This document shows positions 8,308 to 16,436 of a stretch of 47,732 bases of DNA, piece by piece. The position numbers and the translations under genes were made by a program. The notes below the pieces were generated by a model. It saw only the letters and a list, made by a program, of their open reading frames with translations, did no database searches and was not told the DNA's origin. How positions within the stretch are numbered: the stretch's first letter is position 1; each line of letters starts with the position of its first letter. Origin of the DNA: Plastoroseomonas hellenica (lineage in GTDB: Bacteria; Pseudomonadota; Alphaproteobacteria; Acetobacterales; Acetobacteraceae); assembly GCF_018129085.1 (NCBI RefSeq), contig NZ_JAAGBB010000045.1, positions 1 through 47,732 on the forward strand, given 5' to 3'.

Positions 8308-8891
8308 CCCGCCCCCGCAGCTTCGGACGTCAGATAGGCCTGCTCCAGTTCCAGCATGGTCCTGGCGCGCTCGCCCAGCTTGCGCGCCGGGTTGCCCGCC
8401 ATAATGGCAAAATCGGGCACATCCTGCCGGATCACGCTCAGCGCACCCACCGCGGCACCGAGGCCGATGCTGACCCCGGGCAGCACGATGCTGCCGCAGC
8501 CGATGATGACATGCCGGCCGAGCCGCACCGCCCCATGCGTCGCCTGGGTGAACTCCTCCGGGACGGTCGGATTGGTCATCGCAACGCCCGTGTAGTCGTC
8601 GCTCGAACTGAAGAGCGAGCAGCGTTGCGACAGGCCGGCGAAGTCCTCGAGCTCGATCCGCGCCCGTCCGACCATACCGCAATAGGCCGCGACATGGACG
8701 TTGCGCCCGATCGTGATCCCGTCGGGCCCAGCGCTCAGCACGCAGAAGGGGTCGATACGGCTGTGGTCGCCGATCGATATGCGCCCGATCCCAAAGAGCC
8801 GCACGCTGCGGTCAAGCCGCACGTCGCGCCCGACATGGGCGAAGCCGAGCCCCCGCAGCTCCGCCTCGCTGTAGAGATGTGGAGGGTTCAC
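8304..8891 (-). CDS. Left-handed beta-helix (hexapeptide) acetyltransferase
   Basis: The 195-residue protein has hexapeptide repeats: IGRISIGDHSRIDPFCVLSAG, ITIGRNVHVAAYCGMVGRA and, near the C-terminus, HVIIGCGSIVLPGVSIGLGAAVGALSVI. It ends with the xenobiotic/sugar acetyltransferase motif AIMAGNPARKLGER. Such enzymes N- or O-acetylate nucleotide sugars. The GTG at 8891 was chosen because it overlaps the aminotransferase stop (GTGA) and yields the family-like N-terminus; longer readings run through the aminotransferase gene. Paired with a DegT-type aminotransferase, it probably acetylates the new amino group of a sugar used by the upstream glycosyltransferase. Confidence 0.85.
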   Translation of the reverse strand: MNPPHLYSEAELRGLGFAHVGRDVRLDRSVRLFGIGRISIGDHSRIDPFCVLSAGPDGITIGRNVHVAAYCGMVGRARIELEDFAGLSQRCSLFSSSDDYTGVAMTNPTVPEEFTQATHGAVRLGRHVIIGCGSIVLPGVSIGLGAAVGALSVIRQDVPDFAIMAGNPARKLGERARTMLELEQAYLTSEAAGAG

Positions 8892-10090
8892 GCCGCCGAG
8901 ACCAGGACGGGAAAGGCGCCGGCGGGTGACGCATAGGTCTCCGTCGCCGGCGCGGGCGTGGCGGCGGCGATCTCCGCGAAGGCGGTGCCGATCTGCGCGA
9001 TCTCGGCGTCCGAAAGGTCGCAGTAGAAGGGAATGCCGATGGTGCTGTGCGCCAGGACCTCGGTCGCCGGCAGGCGGTTCTGGGCGGCGTGGTTGCGCCG
9101 GGGCAGATGCGCGAAGGCGGGGCTGGTGTGGCAGCCAAAGCCCCACCAGGCGCGCGTCGAAATGCCGCGCAGCCCGAGGCCCATCGCCGCATCGCCGGCG
9201 CCGAGCCCGTCCGGCAGGCGCAGCACGCAGGTGGCCGAGACCCAGTCCTCACCGAAGCCGGGCTGGAACACGGCGCCGCTCGGCTCCACCGCCGCGCGCA
9301 GCCGGTGCGCGACGGACTGGAATTCGGCGCGCCGTTCCGGCCAGCCCTTGAGCGAGCAGAGCGCGACGGCGGCGTGATACTCACTGAGCTTGGCGTTGGT
9401 CGCAGGCACCTCGGCGAGACGGGTGCCAAGGAAGCCGAGATTGGCCACGCGCTTGATGCGCTTGGCGAGGTCGGCATCGCGGGTCGCGACGAAGCCGCCC
9501 TCCCCCGCGCCCACGGTCTTGGTCGCGTGCAGGCTGACGACGGAGGGCGTGCGCGCGACGCTGAGACCATCGAAGGCAGCAGCGGAGTCGATCACCACCG
9601 GGATCCCAGTCTCGGCGGTGAAGGCATCCCAGGGTTCGGGCGCGAGCTGCAGGCCGAAGGGCGCGACCACGACGACCGCGGCGACCGGCAGGTTCGACTT
9701 CAGCCCGGCCAGCAATTCTCGGCGCACAAGCTCCGGGGTCAGCATCCAGCTCCCTTCCTCGACATCGAGGAAACAGGGCGTGAGGCCGGCGGCCAGCGCT
9801 GCATGCGGCGTCGCGACGAAGGTCCAGCTCGGCATCAGGCAGAGGCCAAAGCGCTTCTCCGCCGGCCGATCCTCGAGCACCGCGCGCAGCGCGCAGGTGA
9901 TGCCGTCGGTCGCCGAGGAGCAGGTGACGACCGAGGCGCCGAGTCGGTCGCCGAGCAGCCGCTCGAGCTCAGCGTTCAGCGGGCCCCAGTTGGAGTAGAT
10001 GCGCCGCTGGTCGATGGCGCGGAGATACGGGAGCAGCGCATCGGCATCGGGCAGCTTCGGGCGGGCGACTGCAATGCTGCGTTGCATCAT
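8888..10090 (-). CDS. DegT/DnrJ/EryC1/StrS-type sugar aminotransferase
   Basis: The 400-residue PLP-dependent aminotransferase has the catalytic lysine K191 in SLHATKTVGAGEGG and the PLP-ring aspartate D168 in VVIDSAAAFD. The phosphate-binding region is at CSSATDGITCALRA (57-70). These enzymes transfer an amino group to a keto-sugar nucleotide. The ATG at 10090 overlaps the stop of the glycosyltransferase gene (ATGATG/TGA) and follows GGCGAGGAG, so translation is coupled. With the acetyltransferase it forms a two-step module for making an N-acetylated amino sugar. No dehydratase or NeuB/PseI-type synthase is in the window, so precursor supply must come from elsewhere. Confidence 0.9.
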   Translation of the reverse strand: MMQRSIAVARPKLPDADALLPYLRAIDQRRIYSNWGPLNAELERLLGDRLGASVVTCSSATDGITCALRAVLEDRPAEKRFGLCLMPSWTFVATPHAALAAGLTPCFLDVEEGSWMLTPELVRRELLAGLKSNLPVAAVVVVAPFGLQLAPEPWDAFTAETGIPVVIDSAAAFDGLSVARTPSVVSLHATKTVGAGEGGFVATRDADLAKRIKRVANLGFLGTRLAEVPATNAKLSEYHAAVALCSLKGWPERRAEFQSVAHRLRAAVEPSGAVFQPGFGEDWVSATCVLRLPDGLGAGDAAMGLGLRGISTRAWWGFGCHTSPAFAHLPRRNHAAQNRLPATEVLAHSTIGIPFYCDLSDAEIAQIGTAFAEIAAATPAPATETYASPAGAFPVLVSAA

Positions 10091-12552
10091 GTCGGCATCT
10101 CCTCGCCTGGGCCACCGAGCTGTTCGGGGGTGATGGTGATGGCGGCCGGCGCCTGGCCTTCGCAGAAGCGGCGCCACATGGCGCGGAAGGCGGCATCAAA
10201 GCCGCGCGCGGCCAGGTCGGACTGCCGCATGGCCGCATCCATCTGCCCGGGCAGCCGGGCGCGGATGGCGGCGAGTTCCTGCAGGTTGTCACTCCAATGG
10301 GCAGCGCGCGCCACGAACTCCTCAGGGGTCGTGGCGACGAAGCCCTCCAGCCCGACATGGTGCGTCAGCACGATGCCGCTGCGGCTGACATAGGTGTCGC
10401 CGGCGAGTGCCAGCACCGGCACGCCCATGCGCAGCGCGATGCTCGTCGTCGTGCCGCCGGCATAGGGGAAGCTGTCGAGCAGCATGTCCACCTCGTGGTG
10501 GTATTGCAGATAGTCGGGGGAATGGCGGCGGAACATCAGCCGGTCTTCCGGAATGCCGGCCTTGGCGAAGCGCGCGATCATGGTCGCGACCATCTCGACA
10601 CCCTTCATGCCCGCGACGAGGAAGTGGGAATTCGGCACCGCATGCATCGCGCGCGCCCAGAGGTCGACCACGCTCTGATCCGACTTGCTGATGCGATTGA
10701 AGCTGCCGAAGGTGATGTGGCCATTGGTGAGCGCCGGCAGTGGCCTGACCTCCGGGATCACCGAAGCCTCCGAGGCGGTGAAGCGCTGCAGGTCGAACAT
10801 GTAGGCACGCGGCAGCCGCACCAGCTTCTCGGTGAACTGCTCGTCGCAGAGGCCTTCAGGCACTGCCCCGCCGCAGAGCGCGTAGTAGTCCATGCGCGAC
10901 ATGCCGGTGGTCGCGGGATAGCCGAGATAGCTCACCTGCACCGGCGCCGGCTTGCGGGCGAAGATACCGAGGCGGTTGTGGTTGGTGTGACCGGCCAGGT
11001 CGACCAGGATGTCGATCCCATCCTCACGGATCCGCTTCGCGGCGGCATCGTCGGCCAGGCCGCGGATCACCCGCCAGCCGGCGGCGAAGCCCCGCAGCCG
11101 TTGCGTGACCTGATCATCGCGATCGCTCGTCGCATAGGCGTGGATTTCGTAGCCCCGCTGTTGCAGCTTTTCCCAGAGCGGCAGGAACCAGGCCGAGACC
11201 ACGTGCTCCGCGAAGTCGCCGGAGACGAGGCCGATCCGCGGGCGGCGCACCGCCGCGGCGGCGTCCGGGCGGTGCCGCATGGGCTTGGCCTCCGCTTCCA
11301 GCCGCCGCCCGAAAGCGCGATGGGCCGCGAAGACCTCCGCCGTGCTGCGTCCCGGCGCATGCAGCAGCGTGAAAAGATGCACGTTGTGCAATGCGGTATT
11401 GCCCGCTTCCACCGCGAGGCCGGCACGGGCGCTCTTCAGCGCCTCCTCCACCTGGCCGATATTGAAGTGCACATGGGTCAGCGTCAGCCACAGCGGCCCG
11501 TTGCGTGGATCAATCGCCAGCGCCTTGCGCAGCCACGCCTCCGCCTCTGCCGGCACGCCCCACTTGGCATAGAGGTCAGCGAGCTGCCGATAGGCGTCGG
11601 TGCGGTCGCTCTTCAGCGCAATGGCACGGCGAAAGGCAGCTTCCGCCTCCGCTTGGCGATTCCCGCGCTGCAACAGCTTGCCGAGATGGACTAGCGCTTC
11701 CGCCGAGTCCGGATCGGCCTGCACCGCAGTACGAAAATGCCGTTCGGCCAGCACGTCCTGCCGCTGCAAGGCAAAGAACTGGCCCATGACCAGATTCGTG
11801 TTGCTGGCTGCGGGTGCGAGCGCCAGCGCGGTGCGGCAGTCCCGCTCCGCCTCGTCATGCCGGCCTGCATCGATCAGGATGCGCGCGAGATTCAGCGGCA
11901 GGGCGACGAGCCCGGGATGAGCAGCGATCCCCTGGCGCAGCAGCGCGACAGCGTCGTCGACCCGGTCCTGCACGCGGAGCAGGCCACTCAGGCTGTTGAT
12001 CGCCTCGGCCTGGTACGGCTCGATCTTTAGGATCGCGCGGAACTCCGCTTCCGCATCGGCGGTGCGGCCGGACGCCATCGCCTTGCGCGCGCGCAGGAGC
12101 TTCGCCGCCACTTGTGGGGAGGCCTTCGCCGCGCTGCCGGCCAGCCCTGGGGCGGAAGCCGCCCCGGCCGGTGCAGGAGAGGAGGCAGCCAGCGGTGTCA
12201 TCCGCGACAAGCTTGCCGTCGTTCCCGCCAGCAGACGGCGTCGCATCTCCTCGATCACCTCGGCCTCGAACCCGAGTTGCTGAACCTGGCCGATCAGCTT
12301 GTGCGCGCCATCGAACATGCCCGTGGCGATCAGCGCCTCCTGGATCGCGAGCCAGCGCTCGGCGATGCCGGGTTCGGCTTCCAGGGCGCGCAGCAGCAGC
12401 GGGAAGGCGAGCGTCGGCTCACCGGAATCGAGCAAGGCCCGGCCGAGCCGCGCGGCCTCCTCAGGCGCCACCGACGCGGGATCGACCGCGGCTTCCGACA
12501 GCAAGGGTGGAAGGTGATCCGCCTGCGCTGGCGAGAGCGGCGCTTGATCCAT
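10087..12552 (-). CDS. TPR-containing GT41/SPINDLY-type glycosyltransferase (FlmG-like)
   Basis: The 821-residue protein combines N-terminal TPR repeats (about residues 160-410, with typical signatures such as AEAEFRAILKIEPYQAEAIN and EAEAWLRKALAIDPRNGPLW) with a C-terminal OGT/SPINDLY catalytic region from about 440 to 800. Landmarks are RIGLVSGDFAEH, DLAGHTNHNRLGIFARKPAP, FGSFNRISKS near 617 and DSFPYAGGTTTSIALRMGVP near 691. TPR units bind the acceptor protein. The same architecture is known in Caulobacter FlmG, which glycosylates flagellin, and this gene follows flagellin-flbT-flaF on the same strand. Flagellin as acceptor is therefore likely but inferred. It leads a unit with the aminotransferase and acetyltransferase. 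Confidence 0.88.
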   Translation of the reverse strand: MDQAPLSPAQADHLPPLLSEAAVDPASVAPEEAARLGRALLDSGEPTLAFPLLLRALEAEPGIAERWLAIQEALIATGMFDGAHKLIGQVQQLGFEAEVIEEMRRRLLAGTTASLSRMTPLAASSPAPAGAASAPGLAGSAAKASPQVAAKLLRARKAMASGRTADAEAEFRAILKIEPYQAEAINSLSGLLRVQDRVDDAVALLRQGIAAHPGLVALPLNLARILIDAGRHDEAERDCRTALALAPAASNTNLVMGQFFALQRQDVLAERHFRTAVQADPDSAEALVHLGKLLQRGNRQAEAEAAFRRAIALKSDRTDAYRQLADLYAKWGVPAEAEAWLRKALAIDPRNGPLWLTLTHVHFNIGQVEEALKSARAGLAVEAGNTALHNVHLFTLLHAPGRSTAEVFAAHRAFGRRLEAEAKPMRHRPDAAAAVRRPRIGLVSGDFAEHVVSAWFLPLWEKLQQRGYEIHAYATSDRDDQVTQRLRGFAAGWRVIRGLADDAAAKRIREDGIDILVDLAGHTNHNRLGIFARKPAPVQVSYLGYPATTGMSRMDYYALCGGAVPEGLCDEQFTEKLVRLPRAYMFDLQRFTASEASVIPEVRPLPALTNGHITFGSFNRISKSDQSVVDLWARAMHAVPNSHFLVAGMKGVEMVATMIARFAKAGIPEDRLMFRRHSPDYLQYHHEVDMLLDSFPYAGGTTTSIALRMGVPVLALAGDTYVSRSGIVLTHHVGLEGFVATTPEEFVARAAHWSDNLQELAAIRARLPGQMDAAMRQSDLAARGFDAAFRAMWRRFCEGQAPAAITITPEQLGGPGEEMPT

Positions 12553-12606
12553 TGCTACAGCCCCTCATGGGCAGGAATTTACGGAGCTAGGCTAAGGGCT
12601 TGCGGC

Positions 12607-12623
12607 TGAAACAAAGATTAAGA
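12607..12623 (-). promoter_or_regulatory. CtrA-like half-site pair and shared AT box upstream of the glycosyltransferase
   Basis: On the minus strand TTAA-N7-TTCA (12607-12621) matches the CtrA consensus TTAA-N7-TTAA with one mismatch. It overlaps the 11-mer TCTTAATCTTT that also precedes the FlaG-like gene. It lies about 55-70 bp upstream of the glycosyltransferase ATG, a plausible promoter position. Confidence 0.35.
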
Positions 12624-12670
12624 CCAAGGCTGGCTGGTCAGTGCCGCTGAACCAAGGGCACGAGGCCGAT

Positions 12671-13453
12671 CTAAAGGATCAGATTGATGCCTGAGATGGC
12701 AGTGAAATCGATCCCCGTCTGACCGCTCTGGTTGAAGCCCGGCAGGCTGAAGCTCGGCGTCGTCGAACTGTTCATGTTGGTCATGATCAGATAGCGCTCG
12801 GCGAGCTTCTGAACCTTTTTCGGATCCTGCAGGTCCTTCAGGTTGATGCGCTTCTCGATCACCTTGGCCTGAGTCTCGACCGACTGCAGGGCGAATTCAT
12901 CGGGCAGGCCGAGTGCCCCGGTCACCACCCGCCGCAGCACCGCGTTACCGAGGATGGCATAGGCGCTGGTCGCGTTCTTCGCACTCTCTTGGAAATAGAG
13001 CGCATCGGAGATGCCGGTCGCGCGCTCGTCCAGGCCGTTCCGCCAGGAGAGCTCGCGGATGCCCTTGTCCAGGGTCTCGAGCAGCTTCGGATCGCGCAGC
13101 GCGTCGAGGCCCTTCTTCTTCAGGTCGAGCGTGGTCGCGGCGTCCTTCCAGCGGGTGTCCGTCAGCTGGTTGGCGAGGCTCTTCGGATCCGTCAGGTCCG
13201 AGGTGAGCGCCTTCCGCGCCAAGGCGGTATTCCCCACCTGGTCGCCGAGCCCCATCGCCGGCAGCAGCACGTTCAGTACCCGCGGGTCCTTGAGCGCGGA
13301 ATCAAGGTCTTTCGCCTTGGCGATAGCGGTCTTGTAGGCCTCCATCTGACGCTTGATGGCCGGGTCCTTGGCCAGCCGGTCGAGCGCCTTCGCCTCCTGC
13401 TTCGGGTCCAGCGCCTGGCGGAAGAGCGGGATGGCGGAGAGGCTGCCGGACAT
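12671..13453 (-). CDS. DUF1217 family flagellar-associated protein
   Basis: The 260-residue soluble protein is mostly helical, with alternating lysine/aspartate-rich helices such as KQEAKALDRLAKDPAIKRQMEAYKTAI at the N-terminus. Family-like motifs include SLANQLTDTRWKDAA, GIRELSWRNG and VLRRVVTGALGLPDEFA. DUF1217 proteins are found in flagellar loci of alphaproteobacteria, but their molecular role is not established. It starts 4 bp after the flaF stop and is probably the last gene of the flbT-flaF unit. No signal peptide is seen. Confidence 0.85.
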   Translation of the reverse strand: MSGSLSAIPLFRQALDPKQEAKALDRLAKDPAIKRQMEAYKTAIAKAKDLDSALKDPRVLNVLLPAMGLGDQVGNTALARKALTSDLTDPKSLANQLTDTRWKDAATTLDLKKKGLDALRDPKLLETLDKGIRELSWRNGLDERATGISDALYFQESAKNATSAYAILGNAVLRRVVTGALGLPDEFALQSVETQAKVIEKRINLKDLQDPKKVQKLAERYLIMTNMNSSTTPSFSLPGFNQSGQTGIDFTAISGINLIL

Positions 13454-13457
13454 GGCG

Positions 13458-13802
13458 TCAGGCCGCCTCGGTCAGCCCTGCGGCAATCTGCTCATTCACC
13501 GAGATGAGGAAGCCGAGATCGGGTGCCGCGCCATCCATCTCCCGCCGCACCGCGCGGCCGAGCGAGATCAGCCCGGCGCGCAGCGGCTCGGGCAGCAGGT
13601 TCGAAGGATGCGCCGCGGCGGATTCGACCGCCAGCCACAGGCGGCGATTGTCGGCGATGGCGCGGGCGCGGCGCCCGTCATCGGCTTCGGTCGCGGCGCG
13701 CAGCAGGCCGATCACCCGGCGGAAGACATCGGCTTCCTGCACGCGAGGATCCATGACCGCGCGGGTAGCACCATAGGCACGCAGCGCGTTGGAAGCGTTC
13801 AT
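13458..13802 (-). CDS. flaF: FlaF, flagellin biosynthesis regulator
   Basis: The 114-residue protein shows the FlaF signature: an N-terminal ALRAYG segment, the central ADNRRLWLAVESAAAHPSNLLPEPLRAGLISLGRAV and a C-terminal FLISVNEQIAAGL. In Caulobacter FlaF is needed for flagellin synthesis or secretion and acts as a flagellin chaperone, opposing FlbT. The ATG overlaps the flbT stop (ATGA). Length and gene order flagellin-flbT-flaF are standard for alphaproteobacteria. Confidence 0.92.
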   Translation of the reverse strand: MNASNALRAYGATRAVMDPRVQEADVFRRVIGLLRAATEADDGRRARAIADNRRLWLAVESAAAHPSNLLPEPLRAGLISLGRAVRREMDGAAPDLGFLISVNEQIAAGLTEAA

Positions 13803-14236
13803 GCGTCGCTCTCTTCTTCCTCACGGGCGAAATCGGGGATCGGCGGCAGGCCGAGCACGGCATCCTCATGCCGCATGACGCGGCGCGCCAGCTTCAGCGC
13901 CTGGTAGCATTCATCCGCTTCGGCGGACGCCAGCGCCCGCTCCAGCAGGTCGCGCGCCAGGGTCGAGGTGGTCGCTTCCTGGAAGGCGGCGATATAGCTG
14001 CGCGCAGCTTCGAGGCCGCGCTCGCGCTCCAGCTCGTCGCCGATATAGGCGGTCTGCAGCGCGAAATAGATCCGGCGCGCCGGGGTATCGGCGGCCTCGG
14101 GGGCCATGAGCTGCTTGCCGAACAGGAAGCGCGCCTTGCCGGTCAGCTCGATCCGCGTGCGATTGCGGAAGCGGATCGGCGCGCCATTCACGACCATCAG
14201 ATCGCCTTGGCGAAGCTCTAGCACGAGGGTGGACAT
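13799..14236 (-). CDS. flbT: FlbT, flagellin mRNA regulator
   Basis: The 145-residue protein carries the FlbT pattern: LELRQGDLMVVNGAPIRFRNRTRIELTGKARFLFGKQLM at the N-terminus, then AARRIYFALQTAYIG-like and RDLLERALASAEADECYQALKLARRVMRHE. In Caulobacter FlbT binds the 5' untranslated region of flagellin mRNA and represses or destabilises it until the hook is complete. The start follows GGGAGCG. It lies 69 bp downstream of flagellin, separated by a terminator hairpin, so its expression may depend on read-through from the flagellin promoter. Confidence 0.93.
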   Translation of the reverse strand: MSTLVLELRQGDLMVVNGAPIRFRNRTRIELTGKARFLFGKQLMAPEAADTPARRIYFALQTAYIGDELERERGLEAARSYIAAFQEATTSTLARDLLERALASAEADECYQALKLARRVMRHEDAVLGLPPIPDFAREEEESDA

Positions 14237-14260
14237 CCATCGCTCCCGGTCGAACAGGCG

Positions 14261-14298
14261 AAAAGCGGTGGCGGCGCCGCGAACGCGACGCCGCCACC
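14261..14298 (-). terminator. Rho-independent terminator downstream of flagellin
   Basis: Read on the minus strand, a perfect 10-bp GC-rich stem (GGTGGCGGCG and its complement, 14267-14276 with 14289-14298) is followed almost immediately by a TTTT run (14261-14264). It lies between the flagellin stop and flbT, so it should cap abundant flagellin transcripts while letting some read-through into flbT-flaF. Confidence 0.8.
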
Positions 14299-14305
14299 CA
14301 GTTAC

Positions 14306-15145
14306 TCAGCGGAACAGGCTCATCAGCGACTGCGGCGCCTGGTTCGCGATGGAAAGCGCCTGGGTGCCGAGCTGCTGACGGATCTGCAGGCTCTGCAAGA
14401 CGGCGGATTCCTTTGCGAGGTCGGCATCGACCAGTGCCCCAAGGCCACCGTTCAGCGCGTCGACCTTCTCATTGTTGTAAGAGATCTGGCTGTCGATGTA
14501 CTTGGAGTTGCTGCCGAACGTGTTCAGCGCATCGCTGATCGCGGTGTTGATCGTTTCCCAATCGCCACCAGCCGCCAGTGCGCTCTGAGCGTCGCCCGCG
14601 CTGGCGATGCTGCTGACATCCTGGATAACGAGAGTGCTCGCGCCATCCACCGCAGTCAGGGTGAAGGTCGTGCCGTTCTCGTTACGGACAGTGGTGATGT
14701 CACCGCCGCCGGAGGCGGTGGCGGTGCTCAGCAGCGAACGGCCGTTGTACGTCGCATCCGCGATGAAGTTCTCGACCTTCGTCCGCAGGTCCGTGTACTG
14801 GGCCTCGTACTGCGCCCGCTGCTCCGTGTTCAGCGTATCGTCCGCCAGACGCACCAGCGTCGTGCGGAGTTCGGTCATGGTGTCAGACACCTTGCCGAGG
14901 CTCGACAGGGCGGTATCGAGAATGCCCTTCACGCCGCCGAGCTGCTCATTGGCGGCGCTCAGGCCCGCGACCTGCGAGCGCACGGTCTGGGCAACGGCAA
15001 AAGCGGCGCCGTCATCCTTCGCATCGGCCACCCGGAAGCCGGTGGAGATGCGCTTCTGCGTCGCTTCCAGGGCGCTGTTCGTCCGGTTGAGGGACTGCAA
15101 CGCCACCATGGCGCCATTGTTGGTGTTGACAGAGTTCAGAGCCAT
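14306..15145 (-). CDS. Flagellin
   Basis: This 279-residue flagellin has the conserved N-terminal D0/D1 coiled-coil (SVNTNNGAMVALQSLNRTNSALEATQKRISTGFRV) and the C-terminal D0 (ESAVLQSLQIRQQLGTQALSIANQAPQSLMSLFR). Only a short variable centre lies between them, as usual for alphaproteobacterial flagellins. The ATG at 15145 gives the canonical MALNSVNTN start. Only one flagellin is in the window. Its leader contains a hairpin over the ribosome-binding site, and the downstream flbT-flaF pair and TPR glycosyltransferase suggest translational control and glycosylation. Confidence 0.95.
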   Translation of the reverse strand: MALNSVNTNNGAMVALQSLNRTNSALEATQKRISTGFRVADAKDDGAAFAVAQTVRSQVAGLSAANEQLGGVKGILDTALSSLGKVSDTMTELRTTLVRLADDTLNTEQRAQYEAQYTDLRTKVENFIADATYNGRSLLSTATASGGGDITTVRNENGTTFTLTAVDGASTLVIQDVSSIASAGDAQSALAAGGDWETINTAISDALNTFGSNSKYIDSQISYNNEKVDALNGGLGALVDADLAKESAVLQSLQIRQQLGTQALSIANQAPQSLMSLFR

Positions 15146-15146
15146 T

Positions 15147-15158
15147 GGGGTCTTCCCC
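15147..15158 (-). promoter_or_regulatory. Hairpin over the flagellin ribosome-binding site
   Basis: In the mRNA the leader ends GGAAGGGGAAGACCCCA directly before AUG. GGGG-AAGA-CCCC can fold into a 4-bp GC hairpin that pairs the Shine-Dalgarno G-run and ends two bases from the start codon. This is a plausible target for FlbT-type control. Confidence 0.5.
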
Positions 15159-15183
15159 TTCCATCGGCCCCGCCGGCCACACG

Positions 15184-15199
15184 GGCACGTCGGGAACCA
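15184..15199 (-). promoter_or_regulatory. Weak sigma-54-like element upstream of flagellin
   Basis: On the minus strand TGGTTCCCGACGTGCC has the essential GG-N10-GC geometry of a sigma-54 promoter but little of the surrounding consensus. It lies about 40-55 bp upstream of the flagellin ATG. Given the strong sigma-54 promoters at flgE and fliK this may be functional, but the match alone is weak. Confidence 0.3.
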
Positions 15200-15249
15200 T
15201 AGTTGCATTCCGCATTTTGCGGTCTGTGTTCAAGATGCCCGAAGGCCCG

Positions 15250-15264
15250 TTAAGAAAGGCTCAA
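15250..15264 (-). promoter_or_regulatory. CtrA-like site upstream of flagellin
   Basis: On the minus strand TTGA-N7-TTAA followed by C matches the CtrA consensus TTAA-N7-TTAAC with a single mismatch. It lies about 105 bp upstream of the flagellin start in the flgL-flagellin intergenic region. Confidence 0.35.
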
Positions 15265-15372
15265 ACAGCTTGGGCTTCTTGCGCTTCGCGGCGCCTGCCG
15301 CGACCGTCCTGCACCCAACCTGAACGGGCTCAATCACCCGCCCAGGTTGTAGCGCCGAAAGAGGGCTCCGTC

Positions 15373-16434
15373 TTAGCGGAGGAACTGGGTCAGGGTCAGC
15401 GAGGACATCAGCGAGATCGCCTGGTAGGAGGCCTCGAGCTGCGTCTTCGTCGCGGTCAGGCGCGTCAGGGTCTCGGCCGGATCCACTTCCTCGATCTCGG
15501 AAAGCTGGGTCTTCAAGGCGATGGTGATTTCGGCATGGTCGGTCGCGATGCCTTCCAGCCGCTTCTGCGTGACACCAAGCGCGCCCTGCTCCTGCGCGAT
15601 ACCGCTCGTCGTATCCTTGAGGCCCTGGCGGACATTGACCATCAGCGCGTCGAAATCGGTGCCCAGCGCCGCCTGGTTGGGCGTCATGGCCGCGAGCGTC
15701 GCCAGGCCGCGCATCAGGTCGCGCGCCCAGGACCCCGTGGTGTCACCGGTCGAGACGCCCGCCGCATTGCGATTGGCGAAGAGGCCATAGGGAACGTTCT
15801 GCCCATCCGATGCGGGCACACTCCGCCGTGCCTCGGTCGCGCCGGGGCCGGTGGAGAGATAGCCGGAGAAGGGCGTGACGCCGGCCGTATCGTCGCTGGC
15901 CGCCGCGAGGGTCGCGGCGGAGACGGCGGCGGCGGCGCCCGCGGTCAGGCCCTGCACGGCGGCGGTAATCTGCGTCACCATGCCGGAGGAGGCGATATTG
16001 GTGGCGTCGGGGATCGGCGGGTTGGTGGTGTCCTGGCCGCCGAAAATGTACTGGTCGCCATATTGGCTGTTCAGGAGCTGCGCGACCTGAGCCAGCGCTC
16101 CCTTCGCCTCCTCCGCCGCCGCGGCGATCCCCGCCTTGTTGGCGGCATTGACACCCTGGGCCAGGGAATAGGCGCGCGTCGCGATGGTCGAAAGCTGCTG
16201 CAGCGTGTTCTGCGCCACATCGGCCTGCGAGAGCGTCTGGGAGATGGTGCTCTGATAGGTCTCGCGCCGGTTCATGTCGGCCCGCAGGCTGATGGCACGA
16301 CGCGCCTCCGGCGCGATATCCCCGAGATGGACGCCCTTGCGGCCGTCGGAGATCTGGCGGGTCAGCGTCTCCATGCGCAGGCGCAGCATCGCTGCACCGG
16401 CGTCAAGGCGGCCGAGGGCGGAGAAGCCGGTCAT
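15373..16434 (-). CDS. flgL: FlgL, hook-filament junction protein HAP3
   Basis: The 353-residue flagellin-like axial protein has an N-terminus (FSALGRLDAGAAMLRLRMETLTRQISDGRKG) and a C-terminal helix (LTATKTQLEASYQAISLMSSLTLTQFL) that are typical of FlgL. The motif SQYGDQYIFGGQDTTNPPI near the middle is diagnostic. It forms the second junction layer between hook and filament. The ATG at 16434 follows the flgK stop by 2 bp; an upstream in-frame start would overlap flgK with unconserved sequence. Operon flgK-flgL. Confidence 0.92.
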   Translation of the reverse strand: MTGFSALGRLDAGAAMLRLRMETLTRQISDGRKGVHLGDIAPEARRAISLRADMNRRETYQSTISQTLSQADVAQNTLQQLSTIATRAYSLAQGVNAANKAGIAAAAEEAKGALAQVAQLLNSQYGDQYIFGGQDTTNPPIPDATNIASSGMVTQITAAVQGLTAGAAAAVSAATLAAASDDTAGVTPFSGYLSTGPGATEARRSVPASDGQNVPYGLFANRNAAGVSTGDTTGSWARDLMRGLATLAAMTPNQAALGTDFDALMVNVRQGLKDTTSGIAQEQGALGVTQKRLEGIATDHAEITIALKTQLSEIEEVDPAETLTRLTATKTQLEASYQAISLMSSLTLTQFLR

Positions 16435-16436
16435 GG

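Noticed and set aside
8892-9146. N-terminal extension of the acetyltransferase
   Set aside because: The frame is open upstream but runs inside the aminotransferase gene with arginine/proline-rich sequence unlike the family; the GTG at 8891 overlapping the stop is the natural start.
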